This document shows, one piece after another, positions 12,468 through 33,200 of a DNA stretch of 64,000 bases. The DNA comes from Batillaria attramentaria (taxonomy: Eukaryota; Mollusca; Gastropoda; Batillariidae), in the NCBI GenBank assembly GCA_018292915.2, contig JACVVK020000462.1, positions 315,001 to 379,000 of the forward strand. The letters run 5' to 3'. A program made the position numbers and the translations under genes. Below the pieces are notes generated by a model. The model was not told where the DNA came from. It did not search any database and saw only the letters and a list, made by a program, of their open reading frames with translations. The stretch's first letter is position 1. The number at the start of each line of letters is the position of its first letter.

Positions 12468-13569
12468 CATTGCAAACCTTTTTACCAAGTACTTACTACA
12501 CAGCAAAATAGTGAGTGTACGCTGTTTACCTGGCTTTCTCTTGGCGGATTTGATTAGAGTAGGGAGCAAAGTAACTTTTCTTTTGTAACCTAACTACAGT
12601 GTGGTTTGTATGTATTACAACCCTTCCCGTAAGTGTGAAATAGCAAAAAGTTTCAAATGGAACCGGTCTGCCGGTCGGACACGTAGCAGAAACGTAATGC
12701 CTAAAGAGAGAAGCACCATACGTCTTCGTATATCTCCCGCCTCAGTCTGCATAACCGATTCACTCACACGTAAGTGCCTCTCCATACGACAGAACTGGTT
12801 TCGTCAGGTGCGCGACCTGGGAAGTCAAACACTCAGGCGAAACTTCTCTTTACTTTAACACCTGTATCGATCCGATAGTGTGATCAGGCAAACAGGGTTC
12901 TCCACGATGACCTGCTGGCCATTTAAAATTTTCGAGGGTTCGCTCAGTCGAATCCGGTGTCAACAGCGCCTGTGTTGTCCTAGGACTGAAAGGACTTGAG
13001 AATTGTAAGCTCGGTATGGCTAACTCGTCCTAACTGTTCTGTGCACTTTGAATTTTGATAACTACACGCACAGGTAGACGAGAATATATGCTTCCCCATC
13101 GACGACTGTAAAGTACTTGCTGACGTGGCATCAACTAACGCGACCCAAAAACAGAAAAACTGAACAGCAATCATACAAACAGACGCCTATTGTCAATGAA
13201 CAGGTCTGTCCATATAGCGTCAAAACAACCCCTCTTTCTCTGCTGGTTATTGAGAGGTCTGCATGCCCTGGGTCAGACGATAAATTACTTCTGGATGTCG
13301 GCTTTTCGAGGTTCGGCAAACAATGTCTGCTACAAAAAGGGAACTGGCCCTACGGTTGGCCGGGAAGTCAAGGATTTTTGTCCACTGAGAGAATAGTGTT
13401 TCCGATCAGGAGTTCAGCGGCCGTCTGGAGCTGATATAAACGTCTGTCACGGAGAAATTTGGCATATATCTTTCTTACCTGTACCCCCTTACCTAGTTTT
13501 CTTGTGAGAAATGCGCAATAAAACAATGGTTTTCTCTATTTCAAAATTGACAGGTCTATTCGAGCGTTT

Positions 13570-13770
13570 TAACAGGGTGGTATGGGTGCGTGGGTGCGTG
13601 TTTAGGAGTTTACCACCGCGCCCCTTTTCCACCACGTATGGGTGATATCAAAAACGGGGCAACCAGAAAAAGCCCAGGACAAATATTTGGCCCCAGCCGG
13701 GATTCAAACTCACGACCCGAGCATTGAGAGTCCGCCATTCGGCTATCCCGGCTTCCCGCACTTCAGCAGA
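13570..13770 (-). mobile_element. tRNA-derived SINE, reverse orientation
   Basis: The complement of a B box (CCGGGATTCAAACTCACGACCC) lies at about 13698-13719. The body (gtggtat...acggggc...aaatattTGGCCCCAGCC) recurs at 15945-16075, so both belong to one family. Confidence 0.6.
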
Positions 13771-15664
13771 GTAGTATTCAACGCCGAGCTCTTGCTTTCC
13801 GTTTTTCAGTTTGCTCGGCCGTGAAACACACCATACTTCTTCCTCACACCTTCACTTGGGCCGATAAGTAACATTGTTCATGTTTTGCATGATCAAAAAG
13901 CCATTAGTCATATGTGCCTTTTCCAACCTTGGAATTCTGATACAGGTTACACCGTGCCAGGTTGCCGCGCTTGTGTAACTTTAGTTTTTCTTCTGCCCGA
14001 CTTATCCTATTTCTTCTTCTTCTTCTTCTGGTGCCAGCATTTCCGCGAGCCGGGCGTCGCTTTTGGTCAGTCCTGTCATACCCGTTAGTCACTGTTTGAG
14101 CAAGACAACCACATTTACCCTCGCTCCGCTTGTCACCGTTATTCCACCTGCTCTGGCCCGTTGATTGTGTCACCCCTTAGACAAATACCACTCCAGCAGT
14201 CCACCAACTGTGATAAGACGTCTTTTGCACGGTTCGCTTGTGACGCTTTCGTGCGAGGAGTGTTGGTACAGGCCTTCAAAATGGTCGACGGTCATTTTGG
14301 AAAATTGGGTGTCTTTTACGGTGTCGTTAAAGGAGTGTTGCAGGGGGCGGGGAAGAGGGGGGGGGGGGTGTAATGAGAAAGTTAAAAGTGGGAGAGAGAG
14401 AGAGGACAAGGAATTGGTACGACAAAAAATTATTCTGTTGACTTGGCTAGAGACAAACCTGTGTAACAAATTGGTTGAACAGGTCTAGACATAAATTGTA
14501 CTTTGGCATGCACGTGCTCCGCGGTTCGTGACATATCAAATTGGTTTTTGATCGTGTCTTAGGCTGTTATGTCCGGGAGAGGAAACTGGCTTGTTTTGAG
14601 TGGTCTTCCTGACCTTTCGTCATGTTAGAACTTTTTAATTTTAGTAAACAAAATGTTGCTACGAGTGCAAGCAGTTTAATTTCATAGAAATGTCTGCATT
14701 TCTTTCACGTAATACTATGTTGTCCCGGATGAGATAAACATTTTTTTTCCTTTGTGAAGTTATGACGTGCATACACAATGATCTTATCAGCTGAATGGCA
14801 GTCCGCGTTTTCGGGGCACTCATCTCCTCATTGGGTGTCTGGTCACTGCTTTCCTTGCAGAATGTCAGAACGCCCTCTTTGGTGACCATGCAGTTGTGAA
14901 GTTATGAACCTGAAGTTTTGTCAACCAGTCTGGCAATGAAAGGGTTGAGGAAATATATACACATATGTATACATAGCTCTCTGTTTTCTTAACTGCTTAC
15001 CTGGTGCCCCAGGGCGACACGAGTGGACAATTACACTGAACATACAAAACAGATTTTCGCTGCTGACTGCCAGTCAAAGGGGTAACGAGCCGTTGGCCGA
15101 AAGCGTATAGTTTTCATACTCCGACTTAGTCGTTTTCTATATTTGGGAAAGACCTCCTCGGCAGATAGCCTAATAACCAAAACCTTTAACAAGCATGCAG
15201 TGGCGAGCTAATTATGCGCCTTTCAAAACCCGTTTGGCATGTGTCAAGTGGGCAAGGGATATGGGCGGTTGCAATGTCGGATCTGTATTCTGTATTTGCA
15301 AACGTGTCGGGTCGGTCAATATTTCTTTGTTGAACTAAGGCATTCGATTACTGAAAGTACCGGCGTTGTGCTAATAGGTAAATAATATGTACCGGCCGTA
15401 ATCCGAATTTTCTCGTGAGTTGGTTTTTACAGTTAGTTGTATGACTATGAGTCAGAACGTTTTTTTCTCATCTTTTTTTTTTTTTATTCCCCAAGGCAGA
15501 GCCACAGCAGCGGTATATGAATTTTAGGCGCTTCAGTTTTGTTATGTTCATTTCAGATTTACATGCAAAGCTACGCCCCCCCCCCCCCACACACACACAG
15601 CGTTTGAGAATACCCCGCAAGAATAACTAACAGTCGTTTTCTGTTCTTCTTTTCTGTTTACAGG

Positions 15665-21846
<6,182 letters not shown>

Positions 21847-22336
21847 GGTACCAGGCCCCCCCCCTTTTTTTTTTTTTTTTTTCCCAAACGAGATCGTTAG
21901 GCCATCCATTTCCCCCAAGTCCCACCACCTCTCCCACCCTCCTGTTCCCCCCAACCATCTTGTTAATTTTTTTTGCCCCTAGTCCTGTAATGTTTTTCGA
22001 AGCCAGCGTCAAGTTACGACAACCACCTGAGTCCATCCCCGGTGGACGCTCTGTCTCATCAGCTCACGCATTCTTTTCTCAATGAATATGCTTGTAAAAG
22101 AAGATATATACCATGTACGTGTTTGACACTTTGAGAAGTACACGAGTAGTACAAACTGTAGCATCAAGTTGTCAGCCTAGTGCCCTTTGATCCAGAGGAT
22201 GACTAGTGAGACGTCCTGGGTCTCAGTCTGAGCCTGGTCACGGTAGTCCGCAAGAGAGGGTAGAGGCGAGACGCTGAAATCCCTTACTGCACTGAAGATG
22301 TACATCTCACGTTTTGATACCGCAGTTGTAAATAAA
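21847..22336 (+). other. Tektin 3' UTR with polyadenylation signal
   Basis: Non-coding sequence after the tektin stop at 21844-21846, with a T tract at about 21865-21881. A canonical AATAAA lies at 22331-22336. A second AATAAA at about 23997, followed by an A tract, could mark a longer 3' UTR. Confidence 0.55.
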
Positions 22337-24065
22337 AACACTAGAAATCGAAGATTAGAGAGTAATGTAATATATCTACATATTTATATTTAGAAATTTT
22401 GAAATTCTTTTTTTAATTTATAGATCATTTGCACTTGAAACTATGCCATGCGTGTCAGTTTGTGTGTGTGCATTACGCTATGCCTTGCTCGGATCAATTT
22501 TCTCATTAAAAAGGAAAAGAAAAAAAAGAAAAAATATCTCCGGATATTTAATGGAGACACCCCATTGTCTTTCTTCTTGTTTTCAAACGAAGTTGAGTTC
22601 TTTTGTCTCTCTTCACAGCTTCGTTTTAGCTATCGCTTGGCCGTGAGCATCTTAAGATACAATTTTTTTTAAAGGTCGCACCATGCGAGGTTGTCCTCGA
22701 GTCCACAGGGCGTTTTTGAAAACATTTTTGTCTTTCTGTTTTGACAGTATTCTGCGGACTTTTGCATGGCTCTTTTAACCATTGAGAATCGCATGACACG
22801 CGAGTAATGTCTGTGATATAACTGTGTGTGTATTTTTTTTCAGATTTGTTTTTGTTTTTGCTCTCTTTAAAAAGAAAACCTAAACAATGTCCGGAAGCTG
22901 CCGAAACTACTATTAGCAGCAGTGCCGTTCTCACCATTTCAAAAGTGCGCATTTGTTGAAATCTTGAGACCGACGAACGGTAGAAGGACAACTTAAAATG
23001 ACACAAGATGAAATGGGCAGCGCACGGCAAGGAAAATGAACGATACACATTTCAAAGTTCTGTGGCTGCCACAGTTGTGACACGTGAACTATCAGTATTA
23101 CAGCGTTTTTGGTCACACCGTGCCAGGCGCGTTTTTTTTTTTTTTTTTTTGGTACAAATTGATTTTGTTGTGTAGTTTAGTCCTGTGTACACTCACTTCT
23201 GTCTATATAGAAATGCGTAGGTAGGTAGGCCTGATCAGTCGCTGGACTGGACAAACAGCTAGAACCGCTCTTTCGACACCATGAACTAGTCACGGTAATG
23301 TTGCTGACAATATTTCCTACCCAGCTTTGACAAAGGTAAACTGTCCCATATAGCAAGCTTAAAAGCCCTGATGAGAATACTGACATACATCATCTGTCGT
23401 ATGCCGCGTGGAGTGTGCCACGGTCAAACTTCGTGCTGTTTCATTTCTCGCTCGACGATAGAGAAGTCACGGTTTTCTCGAACAAAGAACTGTGGTAGTG
23501 GAACGTGTGTTACAACCGGCAATCTGACTGCTAACTTCTCGTGACTAGTTCTGTGTCTGTAGCTTGCCTGCTTCTGTCGCATTTCAGCAACAACCACCAC
23601 CACCACCACAAACAACAACAACAACAACAACAACAAAACTGTCTCTTGCGTGGCTGTTTTTATTCACACAGCATTAGCCTTATCAGTATTACATTTTGTC
23701 TACGTAAGGTTTTATGACTGAAACTTTGTACAGTATTCATTTGTGCATTTTACAATAATGTGATTCTTTATCCTCTCAAAATATGAATACGTTTCTTACG
23801 GCGTCGCGTCGTGTTGCTTTTTTTTTGTCAGTTGTTGTTTTTGTATCATAAACTTCATGCGTTATCCACCAGTTTATTGTCAAGGAACGTGCTACAGTAT
23901 TTATTTCTCTTTAGACGCGGTCGCCTGTGTGCCTGATCTCCATGTCGTTTGCAAATGTGTCCATATCTGTGGTATGTAGTGCACTCACACGGTTGAAATA
24001 AATTCTACAAAAAAAAAATCTTCTTTCACGTAACCTGTTTTCCCCATTGTGTGTGTGCCGTGTGC
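22337..24065. other. Intergenic or extended tektin 3' region
   Basis: AT-rich, with no supported exon. The second AATAAA (about 23997) with a following A tract is the only gene-like signal. Short (CCA)n/(AAC)n runs are at 23589-23637. Confidence 0.4.
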
Positions 24066-24132
<67 letters not shown>

Positions 24133-24190
24133 CGACGGTGTGTGTGCACGGTGTCAGTGCGGTGTGCGCGGTCACGGTGTGTGTGTGTGC

Positions 24191-24242
<52 letters not shown>

Positions 24243-24276
24243 TATGGGGAGAGAGAGAGAGAGAGAGAGAGAGAGA
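24066..24276. repeat. Interrupted (GT)n array ending in (GA)n
   Basis: Two long GT blocks separated by a GC-rich spacer (about 24131-24177), then GA at 24249-24276. All three + frames through it are open only because the repeat lacks stops. Confidence 0.95.
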
Positions 24277-25689
24277 CGCTGCAGAAGAATGATAATACTT
24301 TATAACACATAGAAGGTAATCCGGATCCCTGAGCTACCGCGGCTGAAGGACTATACTTACTATCCCCGCCAGAGTGAACCAAGGGAGGCAACAACTTTTA
24401 CATTTTTGATTTGTCAGAAAGAGGTCTAGCCCCTGAGCTCAACTCTAACCCCGTTCATTAGCGTACACTGAAGTTTGTTAGTATACGTCACACGCGTATT
24501 TAACTACACATGGACAGCTAAAACGACGACGGCTAATCAGAAATATTACTTGAATGATTACAACATGACCAACGCATGATATGCCGCTTTATGACGGTCC
24601 GTGGCACTCAAAGTGGTGAAGGCGCTGGAATTACTGTGACTTGGCAACTGACTGTCCAGTCGTTGCTGCCGGGTTGGCTGCCAGACTGGGCGGTCGTCTT
24701 CAAGCAATCAAGACTTAACACTACCAGCTAGATGTATCAGCGTGATTCATTTTTTTTTTAATGACCAAAATACAGAGATAGTCATAACATGTTGCTCAGT
24801 GATGCAGAGCCGGCGGCCGCAGAGACTAACTTTGAGTGGCCTCAGTAAAAGCGGGAGTCAGTAATCCTAAAGGATATTATCATTCTTTCTTTAGTTCTTG
24901 TATGGTCAGTTGTTTTTATTTGTTTTAGTCAGTGATGTACACATGCTCAACTCAGTGTGAGATAAATCAGTATTACTAAGACTGTGGAATTACATGTATA
25001 CTGATGTATATATCGAGATAGCCTGCCTACTAGCGGTTAGGCAGGGCGTCCCTCTAATCAAGATGTGACTTCCCCGATCACTCGTGGGTTACCCGAACTA
25101 GGAGCCAGTATGACCCAAGCTGGTGGAGGGCTGGACCGGCTGTCAATGCCGCTTGGGTGGACCGTGACGGTGAGTTCAGTTCAGTTGCGGAATCCCATAT
25201 GCCCGGGACACGGAGACCCGGCAAAACTATGATCTGTGCTGTTACCGGCCTGTCTTTGGTCATTACTGATCAGATCATGCACGTACCCTTTTATGGTTAT
25301 GAAGTTTTATTGTATTGTCAGTACACTGACTGGAAAAGGATATCATTTTAAACCATGACTCAGTGTGTGGCCGGCAGTGTGGCGGTTACCGGCCACTGCA
25401 CAGTCTGAGCTGCTGTGTGTTGGGAAAACTGACGAAAAAGCACCTTTACTCTCCGGCCTGGCTTATCATGACTAGTACAAATACAATAATCAATTATTAT
25501 TGTGTTGTGATGCTTACCTCTTAATTTGTCTGCCTCTTTATTGCCTCAGTGTTGCTATCAGTTGTGCAGGGCGGCAAGGCCGGGCAATAACTTGAAGGTG
25601 TTTGTATTACTGATATTGCACGGTATTGTATTGTATCAGTTGTATTGTACTGCCGGGTATTGTATTGTAAATACTGACTGACAGCTTTC
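24277..25689. other. Intergenic stretch
   Basis: No exon, RNA gene or mobile-element signature that I can support. Confidence 0.4.
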
Positions 25690-25722
25690 ACACACACTAG
25701 ACACACACACACACACACACAC

Positions 25723-25769
<47 letters not shown>

Positions 25770-25953
25770 ACACTGACACACACACTGACACTGACACACA
25801 CACTGACACACACACACACACACACTGACTGACTGACACTGACCGGCACCGGCACACAACGGCACAGTGACTCAGTGACACACACTGACTCAGTGACACG
25901 CGGCGCGCACACACTGCACACACTGACACTCAGTGACACCGTGGCACAAAATG

Positions 25954-26001
<48 letters not shown>

Positions 26002-26010
26002 ACACACACA
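25690..26010. repeat. CA array interspersed with CACTGA units
   Basis: CACACA blocks alternate with CACTGA/CACTGACACTGA and CCGGCAC variants before returning to pure CA at about 25957-25999. This is a higher-order pattern rather than a simple microsatellite. Confidence 0.9.
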
Positions 26011-26507
26011 CACACTCAAGTAATAATGACATTTAGTAATATAGTAACTGACTTCACGGTACATGTACGTCAGTAAAATTATCTGCTTTGTGACGGGCCG
26101 ATGGCCTAAACAATAAAGAATTGAAAGTAAAAAAAACACACACACACACACGCGCGTTTAAGTAGAGAGAGATAGCATGACTGACTCAAGACTCGACCGG
26201 ACACTGACTGAGAACTTGAAAGCCGTGACTGAGCCGGCCGGGGTTGCTGCGGCGGCTTCCATCAAAACTAAAGAAGTGTTATAATCGACAAAGCAACAGG
26301 ACATGTTTAAAAGGGACTTTCCTTGAGATGGTACATGTACAACGGTGGACGAGTGATCAGTTGGACGAGTTGGCGCTTCAAGTGGACGGGTTGCAAAACA
26401 CATGCACTTGAGCTACCGCGGCCCATAGTTGCTATGAATGGTCTCCCTTGATGCGCGTCCTTGGATCTTATTACACGAAACATAGAATAGGCAGTTACTG
26501 CACAGTC

Positions 26508-26891
26508 ATGGGCATTGATGAATACTCAACGCTGTTGGGTGGTTCTTCTGGCTATTTTGCCGTTTTTGGAGCAGTATGCTTCATGTACGTGGCGTGGAAA
26601 GTGGTGAAGGCTCTGGTCTCGTGCGTCGTCCTCTTCGTGGGCGGATGGCTTGGTCCGGCTGTTGACTTCAAGAAATCGGGACGATGGGCAGGTAGTCACA
26701 CGAAGTCATAGACGAATGGGGGAGGGGGGGGGGTCTGACAATAGTCCAAAGACGCTAGTGACAGGGAAGGTGACGCGTGTCACTGTCATCCTCGCCGACC
26801 TACAGTAGCCAGATTGTCCTACACTACAGATACCTGACCCCCCCCCCCTCTCAACACACACACACACACACACACTGACACACACACACAC

Positions 26892-26957
<66 letters not shown>

Positions 26958-29878
26958 CCTGCTAAGCTGCTATACCTGCTGTATATTTCTTCTTGTTCAG
27001 TTCCAAACTATTACTACTGTCCCTTAGCGCAGAAACCCTGGCATCAACATCAGAATTTTCAACATATTGATTAAGTGAGTGCCGCACACAGCAGTGTTAC
27101 CTGTGATTCAAAAATACAAGGGTCCGTGGGACCCACTCTCCATCAGTGATATTTTTTAGGGCCCTTTTGTAAATTTTAAGGCGGCCATGGTCTTTTGGTA
27201 TAAAAAGTCTGTAAGTCAATACCATTTGTTGTTTTCCAAAAAGCATTCAAGTGGGAGAGATGTATGTGTCAGCCATAGCGAATTGGCAAAGGGAGGAACC
27301 CGCACGCTTACCAAATAGCCCATTATGAGAGACCAGAAATGTGCGTCCCCTGTGACGTGCTGTTCTCAGATGTGTGCGTCAGTTTAAGAGATTTGTGCGT
27401 ACAAACACGCACACCTGTGTGTAATCAGGGACACTGAGCAAATCCTTTTTTTTTTTCCTTCCCCCTAACTCTGCTCCGGGCCTGTTTTTTCTGGATGCAG
27501 TGAACATGAACTGTTTTCATGGAGTACTTCTGAGCTTTGTTAGTGGACATTTGATTGGACTGGATATTGAAGCTGGTCATTACAATGAAGAAGAGGGAGA
27601 ACCATGTACACCTCAGTTTTAACATGAGCCCTAGGCGCCTTCCTGTCAGAAATACTAACGGATGCACTCAAATTGCCAGAAGTCAGCAGTCCAGTCACTG
27701 CATCTCAGAATTTCTGTAAGACACTGTTTCCTTTACCAGTTACAGTTACTCTTATTTTCAGTGTGCAAAACTGTTATATCCTCACTGTGGAGTGTCACAT
27801 TAGCTTATTTTTGGCCATGTAGTGGTGTTAAATTATGACCTTGGTGATGTGTCTGCATTATATTGTTTCAGTTGTCACAGGATGCACAGATGGCATTGGC
27901 AAGAGCTATGCGAAACTGGTAATTGATACAATGATCAGTGATTCCCTGCCTCTCTTTAGTTAGTTCATGCACTGATGAAGTTTTTATTCATTATTAGTTC
28001 ACTGTGTATGCACAATACACTTCAGCCCCTGCGATTAAAAGAGAGTATTGTGGGATGACAGAAAATCCCCCCACCTGGTTGATTCGTGTCTACAGAAAGA
28101 CAGACAAAAGCATAGACAGTACACCAGTGAAACTTCTGACACTCAGACACCACTGAAAAGAAGAAGGTCCTGTCCGCAGGCTTAGAAACTAACAAAAAAC
28201 TTTTGATTTGAGGAAGTTCCCCCTCACCCCCTCTTCCCCTGTGCCCTCCCCACTCCCACCACCACCACACCCCTGACTGGCAAAAAAAAAAATGGGTGAT
28301 AGTCAACCGCTTCCGCCAGCATCACTAATTACTTTTGTGTACTGTTTCAGCTGGCAGCAAAAGGCATGGATGTTGTGTTGATCAGTAGAAACCCCAGCAA
28401 ACTGGCTGCACAAGCTGCCGAGATCGGTCAGTAACTTACGCCAGTAGTAGTGATAACCTGATTGGCCATCTCCTCTTTTCTAGTGCTGAAAATATTGGTA
28501 CATAATTATATTCTTTGTGCTTGAAATCATGAACATGGGATGATGTACATGTACTGTTGTGAAGGTTTGACTTCAATAGAAAATGTTTTTCGTATCAGAA
28601 AAATGAAATTATATAGTGCTGCATGGGCTCACTGCATGTTGCAGTAAAAACTGCCTACTTCAGTTAAGTTCCAACAACAGGAAAAAAAAAAAAATTCAGA
28701 TGACAGCTAGCAGCCTTCATGCGGGGAATCACAGAATGAGAACAAGGCTTGTGTTCATGTCAGCCCTGGGTAACATCTGAGGGGGTCTGACTGGCTGACC
28801 ACCGCTAGCTGTCGTCTGCTGGGGCTACTATCAGAGCCATTCATTTTGTACAGATTCATAACATATTTTTATGTAGTTATGGTGTATGTCTGTGGTTCTT
28901 AATTATTTATACTTTTTTGTTGATGTTAATCTGTCCGTATGGGATGTAAACAGAGCAGGCGTCGAACGTGAAAACAAAGTACATCGCTGCCGATTTCACC
29001 AGGACTGACATCTATGACAACATTCAGAATCAGCTGTCTGGCCTTGACATTGGTGTGCTCGGTGAGTGGTAGGAAGACGACATTTGAACAAAAGGAGTGA
29101 GGGAGCCTAGAAATATTAAACATCTTCAAAACCACAACAGTAACAGTTGCAGGAACAACACATGTAAAGAAAAGATGGCATGGTCGATTTGCATAATTAT
29201 GTTTACACAGGAGAGGCATATTTGAAGGTGTAGTGAAACACTTGTGTATAAGTAACATCAGTTGGGGCGGTCAGTGGTCTAGTGGTTAAGAGACCTGTCA
29301 CCAATGCGAGAGGTCAGGGGTTCGAGTCCCACTCGGGGCAAAGAATTTTTCTTCTCGTATGTGGCACCGATCATTCGGGCCGATCGTCGGGGGTTCTCTC
29401 CGGGTACTCCAGCTTCCTCCCCCTTTGCTTTGGAAATGTTCAGCCCACAAAATTTGAAAAATAAATCAATTCTAAATTCCGAAATTTAAAATAGCTGAGC
29501 TGACCCTTCGCACCACGTGATTGTAATGTGTTATGTCCAGTGTGTGAGAGAATGTGTGTGATTCACGTGAGCGTGCGTGTTGGGTTCAGTTCGCGGCGCT
29601 TTGAGCCGATTCATGAAATTGGGAAAAGCGCCTATACAATATTCATTATTATTATTATTATCATCTATATGGATAACAAGTGCGTTTCACTTATTTGTAA
29701 AGTTTGTGCACTTTCAACTTACATTCATGTACATGTACGTATTTTTTTTTATCTGTTCATTTATTATTTCTCTTATTATATTATTTGTTTAAACAGTGAA
29801 CAATGTTGGGATGCTGCATGAATATTGTCCAGACTATTTTTGCAGCCTGGACAACTATCAACAGGTGTGGATGTGTGG

Positions 29879-29939
<61 letters not shown>

Positions 29940-29968
29940 GGTGTGCATGCATACATTATACATGTGAC

Positions 29969-30027
<59 letters not shown>

Positions 30028-30203
30028 GGTGTGCATGCATGCATTGTACATGTGTGTGTGTGAAAATCCTCCCCCTCCCCCCACTGCAACCCTCCCCCAC
30101 CGATCTGGTTGTTCGATTTTTGTACAGCTGACGTCGCAATTTCTTTTCAGCACTACATGGATCTGATACACTGCAATGTCATGTCAAACATTATGGTGAG
30201 TTT

Positions 30204-30280
<77 letters not shown>

Positions 30281-33200
30281 GCAATGCACTTGAAGCATCT
30301 TGGTAACTGGGTGTTGGGTGAAAACTGGTCAGGTAATTACTTGAAGAACGAGATGTCAGCTGATAGCTTGGATTGGGATGGGGTGATGGGGAGCTGGTGG
30401 GGTGAATATTGCACGCCTTTTTTTCTGCACAGATGACCAGCATTGTGCTGCCTGGAATGTTAGAGAGGAAGAGAGGCATCATTATCAATGTCAGCTCTAC
30501 GTCTGGGTTACGCCCCCTACCGCTGTTTGCAGCCTATTCAGCTTCCAAGGTACGTTCGTTATTAGATTACTTTGGATTTTTTTGGGCTTTCTGCTGAGAT
30601 TGTTTATACTTACTTAGGCCCTTGGCTCCAAGTGGAGCATAGACCATCGACAACCCTTCGCCATCACATGGGCTATTCTTGCCACTCCAGTCCAGTTGGT
30701 CCCCTGCTTATATAGCTCTGCCTCAGTGTCCCACCTCCAGCTGTTGCGAGGCCGGCCTCTCTTCCTTTTCCCCTGCGGGTTCCATGTCAGGGCTTGGCGT
30801 GTGGTGCTGGATGCTGGCTTCCTGAGGGTGTGTCCAATCCAGCCCCACTTTCTCCGCAGGATCTGCTTGGCCACTGGTTCCTGCCCCGCTCGCTCCCACA
30901 GCTCTTCGTTCCGGATCTTCTCTGGCCATCGGATGTTGAAGATGCGCCTCAGACAGGTGTTGAGAAATGTCTGGATCTTCTGCTGCATCGTCTTTGTTGT
31001 CCTCCATGTTTCACATCCGTAGAGCAGAACTGACGTCACGTTGGAGTTGAAGATGACATTTTCCATAATTGGTGACATTCACGTGTAGTTTATATAGTGT
31101 AAACTGGCTGCATGCTGTAGGTTAATCAACAGACATACTCACTGGTATGTGCACCAAGACCTTTAACAAGCTCTCTGACATCAAGCATGTTGACACGTAC
31201 AAGAAAGTACTGGAAACCCTTCCCATGCCTCTTTGCGGTCGCAAAACCCCAAACACATGAGTTCGTGTTAGCTCGCCTAGCTGGTTGACGTCATTAACTT
31301 TTTGACGTATGCAAGGTTCCACTTGGGTGAATAAATTCTTACAAGGTCGTTCCCCTTAGACTCCAGAGTGCAGTCCCTTTTCGGCGGGGCGTGAAAATGT
31401 GACTGCTTACACCCAGCGCCATTTTCAAAAATGGCGATTTTTTTTTAGAAAAGCAGAGACTTGTGTGTCATATGATTCGATTTGAAACGAAGTCTTGAAT
31501 ATCCGACCACTTTTCGTTTGGGCAAAATCTTTGCCAGCGGACAATTATTGTTGCGCTTTGATGGCACTGTTTACGTGGTACACTGATCCAACAGGATGTG
31601 AGTAAACGGCAAGGGGGTTGCACTCTGACAGGCCAAGGTGCACTCTCTGGGGCACAGAGTCTTTCAGTGGAAAGTACCTCTGTGCACAGTGGGGAAATGG
31701 CGCTCACTGCGCTACCGTGACGGGCCTAAATTGTCTCGGTGCTCTCAAACACAAGGTCGCGCACTATGTCATCCTTGACCAGCTTTGAACCCAGAGGGAT
31801 CCTCAATGGCGCAAGTGACGGTAGGCTGTCTTCAGAGTGAAAGTAGGCGCGTTTCTGAATCAGAGACATACATAACATGTCTCTGTCTGAATGGACAGAT
31901 CTATTATTACATTCAGTCCTAGAGCACGGGTGTGTATGCTTTTGTAATCGTCTCTTATTCCACCACAAAGCAGGTACGTGATCGTCTGCACCGTGCAATA
32001 ATACTTGCCTGCAGAGTGCAACACCTTGGCCTGTCAGAGTGCAACCCCCTTGCCGTTTACTCACATCCTGTTGGATCAGTGTACCACGTAAACAGTGCCA
32101 TCAAAGCGCAACAATAATTGTCCACTGGCAAAGATTTTGCCCAAACGAAAAGTGGCCGGATATTCAAGACTTCGTTTCAAATCGAATCATATGACACACA
32201 AGTCTCTGCTTTTCTAAAAAAAAATCGCCATTTTTGAAAATGGCGCTGGGTGTAAGCAGTCACATTTTCACGCCCCGCCGAAAAGGGACTGCACTCTGGA
32301 GTCTAGCCAAGGTGTTGCACTCTACAGGCAAGTATTATTGCACGGTGCAGGCGATCACGTACCTGCCTTGTGGTGGAATAAGAGACGATTACAAAAGCAT
32401 ACACACCCGTGCTCTAGGACTGAATGTAATAATAGATCTGTCCATTCAGACAGAGACATGTTATGTATGTCTCTGATTCAGAAACACGCCTACTTTCACT
32501 CTGAAGACAGCCTGCCATCACCTGCGCCACTGAGGATCCCTCTGGGTTCAAAGCTGGTCAAGGATGACATAGTGCGCGACCTTGTGTTTGAGAGCACCGA
32601 GACAATTTAGGCCCGTCACGGTAGCGCAGTGAGCGCCATTTCCCCACCGTGCACAGAGGTACTTTCCACTGAAAGACTCTGTGCCCCAGAGAGTGCGTTC
32701 CCCTTTGACAGAGTTACTTCCCGCAGGCCTGATTGACAGGTGACAGACGATTGCTTTCTGGTATCGGAGAAGGAAAACACCCACTCTCTCTCTCTCTCTT
32801 TCTCCCTCTCTCTCTTAGATGCGCGCTTTACTGTGTGTATATGTGCGTGTGCGCGCACAATATTTATGCATGGGGTAAACAGGTTGAATACCATGCTGCA
32901 TATGCCATAGAGGGTCACCCTTATCAGTTATGTGTTCCCTTTTACAGGCATTCATCATATGCCTGTCTAAAGCCCTTCAGTTGGAGTATGCATCTCAAGG
33001 TGTTACTATACAGGTGAGCGGTTTTTTTTTTTTGCTCCCTTGTGTAACATTGGGAGTCTATGTAATAACCCTCTAGCTCTGTCGTGTGTGTGTGTGTGTG
33101 TGTGCGTGCGTGAGACTTCCGTTACCAGTGCAAGTGAATGGGGGTTCGGACCCTTCATGTATTGCCAGATTTTTTTTTTCTTTTGGTACATGGCAGTGTT

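Larger units (their letters stand above)
9136..15663. other. Non-coding stretch upstream of tektin coding exon 1
   Basis: Probably the first intron of the tektin gene if the promoter at 8.9 kb is right, otherwise intergenic. It holds (GA)n arrays at 10036-10079 and 10221-10271, C and G tracts, a pentanucleotide (CATAC)n at 12056-12079, (CA)n at 12394-12466, and SINEs at 11657 and 13570. No exon could be supported. Confidence 0.5.

Noticed and set aside
24047..24312. Cys/Val-rich open frames in all three + frames, and similar ones at 12.2, 29.8, 30.1 and 42 kb
   Set aside because: Created by GT/CA dinucleotide repeats, which contain no stop codons. No start context, splice sites or homology.
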